Of a DNA stretch of 64,000 nucleotides, positions 58,941-64,000 are shown in pieces (the first letter of the stretch is position 1; each line of letters starts with the position of its first letter). The position numbers were made by a program, and so were the translations under genes. This DNA is from Antrihabitans stalactiti. GTDB taxonomy: Bacteria; Actinomycetota; Actinomycetes; Mycobacteriales; Mycobacteriaceae. The stretch covers positions 124,001-188,000 of the forward strand of contig NZ_VCQU01000003.1 of NCBI RefSeq assembly GCF_012932915.1, in the 5' to 3' direction. The notes beneath the pieces were generated by a model that made no database searches, was not told the DNA's origin, and saw only the letters and a list, made by a program, of their open reading frames with translations.

Positions 58941-60140
58941 TCAGCCGCGGTCAGCGGCGGCAAGTTCTTCGGCAAGCAGTTCGGCGAACGTGTATGTCCC
59001 CGTTGGCTGGTCGTCCTGACCGAGGAGATAGAGCCGTTTGACGGCGATCAGAATAGCTTCGGCGATGACGTCGCGAAAGCGCGGATTGGTGAGGACTGCC
59101 GCGTCGTACTCGTTTGTGACGTAACCGATGTCGACCTGGACCGTCGGCATCTTGGTGAGGCGCAACAGATCCCAGGTACGGCCGTGAACGCGGCAGTCTT
59201 GCAACGAGGTTCGTGCGACGACCTCGCGCTGAATGAAGCCCGAAAGTACTTGGCCGATCATCGATGTCGAACCGTGTGAGTTTCCGAAGTGGAAGCTCGC
59301 AACACCGTTCGCGGACGGACTGTCGTTATGCGCGCAGCGCAACGAAATCATGAGGTCGGCGTCGAATGCATTCGAGGTCTCGGCCCGCTCGACATCCGTC
59401 GGATTCGCATTGTGGGGACGGGAAAGGAACGTCTCCATTCCAGTGGCCGCCATACGACCTTCAAGCCGACTGGCCAAATCCCAGAGGATCTCCGACTCGT
59501 ACATCTCGCCGAACTCAGTCCATACGCCGAGCCCGCGGTCGTCGCCGCCCAGGCCTGGATCGATCACGATCCGCTTGCCTGTCAGCTGCGGACCGGATCG
59601 GTGTACCAATTCTTCTTCGCTGATTCGGTGGGGGTTGCCACCGGTAACCCGGGCACCGAGAAGTTCCAAGGAGCGCAACGTGTCTGGGCCACAGATCCCG
59701 TCGGCCGCCAGCCCGATCTCCCGCTGGAACGAGCTGAGAGCCTCGTGCGTCTGAGCGCCGAAGTAGCCGTCGACCCGCTCGACATAGAAGCCGAGATCTT
59801 GCAGCCGGCGTTGCAGCGTAGCCACGTCGTCACCGAAGAGGGGCGCCGACAACTGGTAGAACATCGTGCGCGCACCGAGGGTGTACGACGCCTCTTTCAG
59901 GGAGCGATACGTGGCGGGGCCGACAATGCCGTCGACGAGAATGCCACGCTGCTGTTGGAAAGCGCGCACTGCGCTATCGAGTGTCTGATCGAACACCGCA
60001 TCGGGGGTGAGCCAGTAGGCGTCTTCGCCGGATTCTGGATCCGTCGCCGGCAGCTCGCCAGGGAGATATCCCATTCGTGCGAGCGTGCCCCGAACCTCTG
60101 CGACGGCAGGTCCACGATCGCCGTGACGGAGTCGGTGCAT
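58941..60140 (-). CDS. cwlM: CwlM, amidase-like regulator of peptidoglycan precursor synthesis
   Basis: A 399-residue cytoplasmic protein from ATG 60140 with two peptidoglycan-binding-1 modules (about 5-70 and 85-150) and an Amidase_3 fold (about 170-370). Zinc-ligand positions look altered: the usual DPGHGG reads DPGLGG, and the second His region reads SLRCAHND. In mycobacteria CwlM, phosphorylated by PknB, activates MurA rather than cutting peptidoglycan, which fits a degenerate active site. No signal peptide is visible. It lies 140 bp or more downstream of trxA and may share its transcript. Confidence 0.92.
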   Translation of the reverse strand: MHRLRHGDRGPAVAEVRGTLARMGYLPGELPATDPESGEDAYWLTPDAVFDQTLDSAVRAFQQQRGILVDGIVGPATYRSLKEASYTLGARTMFYQLSAPLFGDDVATLQRRLQDLGFYVERVDGYFGAQTHEALSSFQREIGLAADGICGPDTLRSLELLGARVTGGNPHRISEEELVHRSGPQLTGKRIVIDPGLGGDDRGLGVWTEFGEMYESEILWDLASRLEGRMAATGMETFLSRPHNANPTDVERAETSNAFDADLMISLRCAHNDSPSANGVASFHFGNSHGSTSMIGQVLSGFIQREVVARTSLQDCRVHGRTWDLLRLTKMPTVQVDIGYVTNEYDAAVLTNPRFRDVIAEAILIAVKRLYLLGQDDQPTGTYTFAELLAEELAAADRG

Positions 60141-60268
60141 GGAGTTGGCGCCTTCCTTAAACCGGCCGGTGCCCGGTGCGGAGTTACTGGGCACGTCGAG
60201 CAATTGTCGCAGAAAACTGGCGGAACTATGTACTAGGGGTCAGAACCGCCAGCTCTGCACCAACTCGA

Positions 60269-60592
60269 TCAGAGGACGTCGGACAGCTCCCGCAGGAGGG
60301 CAGCTTTACCCTTGGCGCCGACGATCTGCTTGGCCGGCTTGCCACCCGAGAACAGGATCAGCGTCGGGATCGACATCACCTTGTAGTCGCGTTGCGTGCC
60401 GGGGTTCGCATCGATATCCAGCTTGGCAATCGTGATCTTGTCGCCGTGCTCCTTGGCGATCTCCTCGAGGACCGGAGCGACCATGCGGCACGGTCCGCAC
60501 CACGTCGCCCAGAAATCGACCAGAACTGGCTTCTCGCTGGACAAGACATCCTCGACGAACGAAGCGTCGGTGACGGTGATTGTGTTGGACAC
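60269..60592 (-). CDS. trxA: Thioredoxin
   Basis: A 107-residue thioredoxin with the active site WCGPC and the cis-Pro loop SIPTLI. GTG 60592 follows AGGAG; the longer frame to 60733 runs inside trxB. It accepts electrons from the reductase encoded 41 bp upstream and supplies ribonucleotide reductase and protein repair. It corresponds to M. tuberculosis trxC. Confidence 0.96.
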   Translation of the reverse strand: MSNTITVTDASFVEDVLSSEKPVLVDFWATWCGPCRMVAPVLEEIAKEHGDKITIAKLDIDANPGTQRDYKVMSIPTLILFSGGKPAKQIVGAKGKAALLRELSDVL

Positions 60593-60633
60593 TGGGTCTC
60601 CTGGGGGTCGGGAAAAGCGATTGATGAAAGCGA

Positions 60634-61629
60634 TCAGGCGATCGCGACGGACCGGCCGGCGTTGTCGATCGTGTTGGTCGAGATGTCGCCCTGCTCGGCC
60701 AGCCAGCGCTCGGCATCGAGCGCAGCGGCGCACCCGGTACCCGCGGCTGTGATTGCCTGGCGATAGGTGTGGTCGACGAGATCGCCGGCAGCGAAGACAC
60801 CTGTGACATTCGTTGCGGTCGTAGGTGATTGGACTCGCACGTAGCCTGCGTCGTCGAGTTCGACCTGGCCCTTGACGAGGTCGCTGCGCGGATCGTGACC
60901 GACTGCGACGAACATTCCCGTGACGTCGAGCTGGCTCTCCTCGCCCGTGACCGTGTCACGCAAGGTCACGCCGGTGACGCTTGTTTCGCCTAGCACTGCA
61001 ACGACCTGCGAGTTGGTGACGAACTTGATCTTCTCGTTGGCCTTCGCGCGCTCGAGCATGATCCGCGACGCACGGAATTCCTCACGACGGTGAATGACGG
61101 TGACCGATCGCGCGAACTTCGTCAGGAAGGTTGCCTCTTCCATTGCCGAGTCGCCACCGCCGACGACCGCGATGTCCTGGCCTTTGAAGAAGAAACCGTC
61201 GCAGGTGGCGCACGCGCTGACACCGCGTCCAAGGAGGTCCTGCTCGCCCGGAATATCGAGATAGCGAGCGGCGGCTCCCATAGCGAGGATCACGGCATGG
61301 GCACGGTACGTTTCGCCGTTGGCGACGACGGACTTGATCGGTCCGGAGAGGTCGATCTCGTCTACGTCTTCGGTCCGAATATCGGCACCGAACCGCAGGG
61401 CTTGCTCACGCATCTCGTCCATCAGATCGGGACCCATGATGCCGGACTTGAATCCGGGAAAGTTCTCGACCTCGGTGGTGGTCATCAATGCGCCGCCGAA
61501 CTGGGTGCCTTCGAAAACCAGGGGTTCCAATTCGGCGCGGGCCGCGTAGACCGCTGCGGTATATCCAGCTGGGCCGGACCCGACGATGATGAGGTCTACA
61601 ACCTTGTTGGTATCGGCAGGAGATGACAT
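60634..61629 (-). CDS. trxB: Thioredoxin reductase
   Basis: A 331-residue flavoenzyme with FAD motif [16 protein letters not shown] motif [10 protein letters not shown] and redox pair CATC. The C-terminal FAD motif is AAGDLVD. It uses NADPH to reduce the adjacent thioredoxin. It is the usual partner downstream of sigM and its anti-sigma gene, and the cluster is stress-responsive in mycobacteria. Confidence 0.97.
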   Translation of the reverse strand: MSSPADTNKVVDLIIVGSGPAGYTAAVYAARAELEPLVFEGTQFGGALMTTTEVENFPGFKSGIMGPDLMDEMREQALRFGADIRTEDVDEIDLSGPIKSVVANGETYRAHAVILAMGAAARYLDIPGEQDLLGRGVSACATCDGFFFKGQDIAVVGGGDSAMEEATFLTKFARSVTVIHRREEFRASRIMLERAKANEKIKFVTNSQVVAVLGETSVTGVTLRDTVTGEESQLDVTGMFVAVGHDPRSDLVKGQVELDDAGYVRVQSPTTATNVTGVFAAGDLVDHTYRQAITAAGTGCAAALDAERWLAEQGDISTNTIDNAGRSVAIA

Positions 61630-61697
61630 GGGACCTTCCAGGGCGGCTTAGCGATTCGTTGTGGATCAACAACAGGGTAAGGGGTGTTGTTCCCGCG

Positions 61698-62426
61698 CTA
61701 GCCGATCTGCCTGACTGCCAGCTGCGCAGCGTCCGATTCTTTACAGCCGACGCCGACGACGATTGCCTTGATCGTGGGTGGCGGCGTTCCCGGAACCAGT
61801 AGGAGCACAGCATCCTGCCCGCGGAACCGAACAGGCGCCGACCCGAGGACCGGCTGTGTTGTGCTGAGCCCGTTGGCGGCCAAGCAGCCGGCCAGATTTG
61901 CGACGAGGGGCGCGGGCACGTCGTGTCGACCGATGACAGAGCGCAACGAGGCGACCGTGAGATCGTCGCCCAAGTCGACCGTCTTCGTCGGTTGCGGTGT
62001 CGGTTGAGCTTGTATCGGACTGTTCTGCTCCGGTGCTCGCAGCACGACGAAGGCGAAGATCACTGCCGCGGCCGCGACCAGGGCTGCTGCTGCTCCCCCA
62101 ATGCGGACCCGGCGACGGCGGGACGCGAGTTCGTGGAGGGTTGCGAGAGGCCGCACCGAAACCTTGCTCGGTAGGTCGAGAATCTGATCCAGCCGCTCCG
62201 CGACGTCGCGAGGAATCGTGGTGGCGACGGTTTGATCGCGACCCAGGGCTCGCAATTCGTCGGACACGCGATCGAGCGCCTGCAGGGTCCGCATCGCATC
62301 GGCGTCGCGCCGAACTGCTGGCCACAACTCGCTCGCGACCTCCGGCGGGAGGTTGTCGGCATGTAGGTCGGCGATGAGTTCGGTTGAGAACGGCGGCTGC
62401 GGCACACCGCTTCGAGTGCTCATCAC
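61698..62426 (-). CDS. Anti-sigma-M factor-like membrane protein (Rv3912-like)
   Basis: A 242-residue protein. A cytoplasmic N-terminal ~100 residues, with no HxxxCxxC zinc motif visible, is followed by one transmembrane helix (about 107-127) and an extracytoplasmic domain of about 110 residues with two Cys. Position directly downstream of sigM and upstream of trxB matches Rv3912 (RsmA), which holds SigM inactive. Confidence 0.85.
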   Translation of the reverse strand: MMSTRSGVPQPPFSTELIADLHADNLPPEVASELWPAVRRDADAMRTLQALDRVSDELRALGRDQTVATTIPRDVAERLDQILDLPSKVSVRPLATLHELASRRRRVRIGGAAAALVAAAAVIFAFVVLRAPEQNSPIQAQPTPQPTKTVDLGDDLTVASLRSVIGRHDVPAPLVANLAGCLAANGLSTTQPVLGSAPVRFRGQDAVLLLVPGTPPPTIKAIVVGVGCKESDAAQLAVRQIG

Positions 62427-62509
62427 ACCTCCCCAACTTCGATCGTTCGTGCTTCGTCGCTCTTGCCGAGCATTTTTGTTTGTCCGCTATAAGATTCGAC
62501 GCGCGCTGG

Positions 62510-63061
62510 CTAGGTTCGGTTCCCTGGATCGCGAAGGAATTCCAACTTTTCCGCCAGCTTGACGCGGCCTCGCGCACATCGGCTTTTGATTGTGCCCTCT
62601 GGCACTCCCAGCATCGCCGCTGCCTCGGAAATCGAGTAGCCCTCGACATCGACCGCGACCAATGCCGCACGTTGTTCGGCCGGCAGCGAAAACAGGGCTC
62701 TGTCGACGACCAGAGACATCTCCAGGTCGGCGTAATGGTCTCGATCATCACGGGGATCGTCCGATTCGTCGGCCGACAACGAGACCGTGGGCCGCACCTT
62801 GTTCCGACGGATGCGGTCGAGGCAGGCGTTGACGACGATCTTGTGCAGCCAGCTGCGGACCGCTGCGTCTGCGCGAAACGTGCCGGCCGTTCGATGTGCA
62901 GACAGCAACGCATCCTGCAGGGCATCTGCGGCATCTTCCCGGGTGTACGACGTTCGCAATGCGGTTTGCCACAGGTGGTCGTAATGGCGACGCATGAGTT
63001 CTGCGAAGGCGTGGTGGTCACCAGCGGCGTGAGCAGCGAGGAGATCGGCGTCGGTCGACAC
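62510..63061 (-). CDS. sigM: ECF RNA polymerase sigma factor SigM
   Basis: A 183-residue ECF sigma factor from GTG 63061, which has GGGAGGG upstream; the longer frame to 63238 is rejected. Region 2 is at about 20-90 (ALRTSYTREDAADALQDA) and region 4 at about 125-175 (EGYSISEAAAMLGVPEGTIK). SigM directs late or stress-related genes in mycobacteria. It heads the sigM-antisigma-trxB-trxA operon. The usual upstream neighbour murJ (mviN) is absent here. Confidence 0.95.
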   Translation of the reverse strand: MSTDADLLAAHAAGDHHAFAELMRRHYDHLWQTALRTSYTREDAADALQDALLSAHRTAGTFRADAAVRSWLHKIVVNACLDRIRRNKVRPTVSLSADESDDPRDDRDHYADLEMSLVVDRALFSLPAEQRAALVAVDVEGYSISEAAAMLGVPEGTIKSRCARGRVKLAEKLEFLRDPGNRT

Positions 63062-63140
63062 GAGACGGTCCCTCCCTTCTCCGCTGCGACGCCCGAGACC
63101 GGGCAGCTGAAACTCTCGAATGCAACACGAGATTCCCCCC

Positions 63141-63176
63141 GGTGTTGGTATGCCCCCCAGCTGGCATACCAACACC
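63141..63176. repeat. Inverted repeat with 14-bp arms upstream of sigM
   Basis: GGTGTTGGTATGCC (63141-63154) and its exact complement (63163-63176) flank an 8-base loop. It lies 80 bp upstream of the sigM start. It could be an operator or a transcript hairpin; no T-run follows. Confidence 0.8.
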
Positions 63177-63308
63177 GTCAACGACCGTCGCGACGTAGCC
63201 GCTGCGGTAAGGGCCCTCTTACGGACCGTCCGAAACAATATACACAGGTGCCCGGCGGAGCGGCAAACTGTCAGCTATCTATTTTCACATTTTGAGTCGC
63301 TCTTCATA

Positions 63309-63327
63309 AACCGACTGACAGTCGGTT
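63309..63327. promoter_or_regulatory. Probable TetR operator
   Basis: AACCGACTGACAGTCGGTT is a perfect palindrome of two 9-bp arms around one base, 37 bp upstream of the SnoaL-like start. Palindromes of this size and GACTG-type core are typical for TetR repressors, and a TetR-like gene lies just beyond the SnoaL-like gene. Confidence 0.65.
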
Positions 63328-63363
63328 AGTCTGGTGTGACACCTTCACGAAAGGAGTCCACCG

Positions 63364-63807
63364 ATGTCCGGAATTGCCGCCGAGCGCGAAGCGCGCCTCG
63401 ATCGGTCCTCGCTCGAGGAGGTGTTCAATCGCTATCACCAGGCATGGGAAGACAAGGATCCCGACGCTATTTCCGCACTCCACAGCGTGGATTCGACCTA
63501 CTCCCTGCGCGCCGGTGAGAAGCGGGTACACGGTCGCTCAGCCCTGCGTGAGCACTACAAGAATCTCTTCGACAGCTATCCGGGATACCGGGCGGAGGTC
63601 GCGCGGTTGCTTCTCGGCGACGGCCACTGGGTACTCGAGTGGACGATGGTGATCGACCTCCTCGATACCGACGGGACGCAGTTCACAGCTCGTATCGACC
63701 TCGTCGATGTCGTCGACGTCGACCGGGACGGTTTGGTAACGAGAAAGGACGTCTACGTCGACGGCGCTCAGCGGGCCGCAGCCTTCGGCCGGGCAGGGGT
63801 GATCTGA
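63364..63807 (+). CDS. SnoaL/NTF2-like fold protein
   Basis: A 147-residue protein of the nuclear transport factor 2-like family: N-terminal helices (VFNRYHQAWEDKD), then a curved sheet with HGRSALREHY and the segment ARIDLVDVVDVDRDG. Members include small isomerases, cyclases and ligand-binding proteins; no catalytic residue can be assigned. AAAGGAG precedes the ATG. It is probably repressed by the TetR protein encoded convergently next to it. Confidence 0.85.
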   Translation: MSGIAAEREARLDRSSLEEVFNRYHQAWEDKDPDAISALHSVDSTYSLRAGEKRVHGRSALREHYKNLFDSYPGYRAEVARLLLGDGHWVLEWTMVIDLLDTDGTQFTARIDLVDVVDVDRDGLVTRKDVYVDGAQRAAAFGRAGVI

Positions 63808-63811
63808 GGTG

Positions 63812-64000
63812 CTACCGGCTCGCGGCGAGCCCCGAGAGAAAGTCGCCGAGCACGTCACCGAACTGCGCAACCACCGCCTCGGGATCGTCGGCTCGACCAG
63901 CGACCAGTGCCGCCTCCATGACAGCCCCGAGCACGAGCTGAGTGGCGGCCACAACGCGAGGTGCATCCGGGGCCGACGACATCGTCATCGCGACCGCGGC
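63812..64000 (-). CDS. TetR-type regulator, C-terminal end only (truncated by window edge)
   Basis: The last 62 codons of a minus-strand gene ending at TAG 63812-63814. The visible part is a helical, Ala/Val-rich segment (QLVLGAVMEAALVAGRADDP, then FGDVLGDFLSGL) like the ligand-binding domain end of TetR regulators. The DNA-binding domain is outside the window, so the family call rests on this helix pattern and on the nearby palindrome. Confidence 0.55.
   Translation of the reverse strand, partial: AAVAMTMSSAPDAPRVVAATQLVLGAVMEAALVAGRADDPEAVVAQFGDVLGDFLSGLAASR

Larger units (their letters stand above)
63062..63363. other. Divergent regulatory region between sigM and the SnoaL-like gene
   Basis: A 302-bp gap without a supported gene. 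It holds two perfect inverted repeats: one with 14-bp arms (63141-63154 and 63163-63176) and a 19-bp palindrome at 63309-63327 next to the SnoaL-like gene. Promoters for both divergent genes must lie here. Confidence 0.7.

Overview
The window is a high-GC actinobacterial chromosome segment that spans the replication origin. Gene content and order match the oriC neighbourhood of the Mycobacteriales (Mycobacterium, Nocardia, Rhodococcus). Diagnostic signs are a cutinase-like secreted enzyme, the fhaA-fhaB-pstP-rodA-pbpA-pknA-pknB cluster, CrgA, a CwsA-like protein, DciA, a TTG-started dnaA and CwlM. A Nocardiaceae/Rhodococcus-like host is my best guess; species cannot be told from the sequence.

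Layout. 1-3.4 kb: the end of an M13 metallopeptidase gene, a membrane protein and a cutinase. 3.5-13.5 kb: tRNA-Leu and the plus-strand Ser/Thr-kinase cell-wall/division operon. 13.4-21.5 kb: trpG/pabA, a DUF881 protein, crgA, a PH-like protein, rhomboid protease, ppiA and a cwsA-like gene, interrupted by a three-gene operon (acyltransferase-like, ThiF/E1-like, GAF-GGDEF-EAL). 21.5-37.1 kb: an accessory block with an MMPL transporter, a DrrAB-type ABC exporter, dinB with a LexA box, reductases, a lipoprotein hydrolase, an AfsR/SARP-type regulator, a multicopper oxidase, an NAD-dependent epimerase-like protein, a DUF5997 protein and a LysR regulator. 37.1-48.3 kb: tRNA-Ala, tRNA-Ile, DUF3566, gyrA, gyrB, dciA, recF, dnaN, oriC and dnaA, all on the minus strand. 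48.8-58.9 kb: rpmH, rnpA, yidD, yidC, jag, rsmG, a 3.8 kb region of IS481-type remnants and parS sites, then parA, parB and a GNAT-like gene. 58.9-64 kb: cwlM, trxA, trxB, an anti-sigma-M-like gene and sigM on the minus strand, then a divergent SnoaL-like gene and the end of a TetR gene.

How the genes work together. Most conserved genes serve replication initiation (dnaA, dnaN, recF, dciA, gyrase), segregation (parAB and parS), or phospho-regulated cell-wall growth (PknA/PknB, the phosphatase PstP, FHA readers, RodA, PbpA, CrgA, CwlM). The regulatory DNA is the less ordinary part. I see five parS-type sites, three of them in otherwise gene-poor DNA between rsmG and parA, and a triple DnaA-box cluster at the start of the PH-like gene about 31 kb from oriC. 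I also see a SARP-type heptamer repeat in front of the AfsR-like gene, a LexA box on the dinB start codon, and several perfect palindromes near transcription units.
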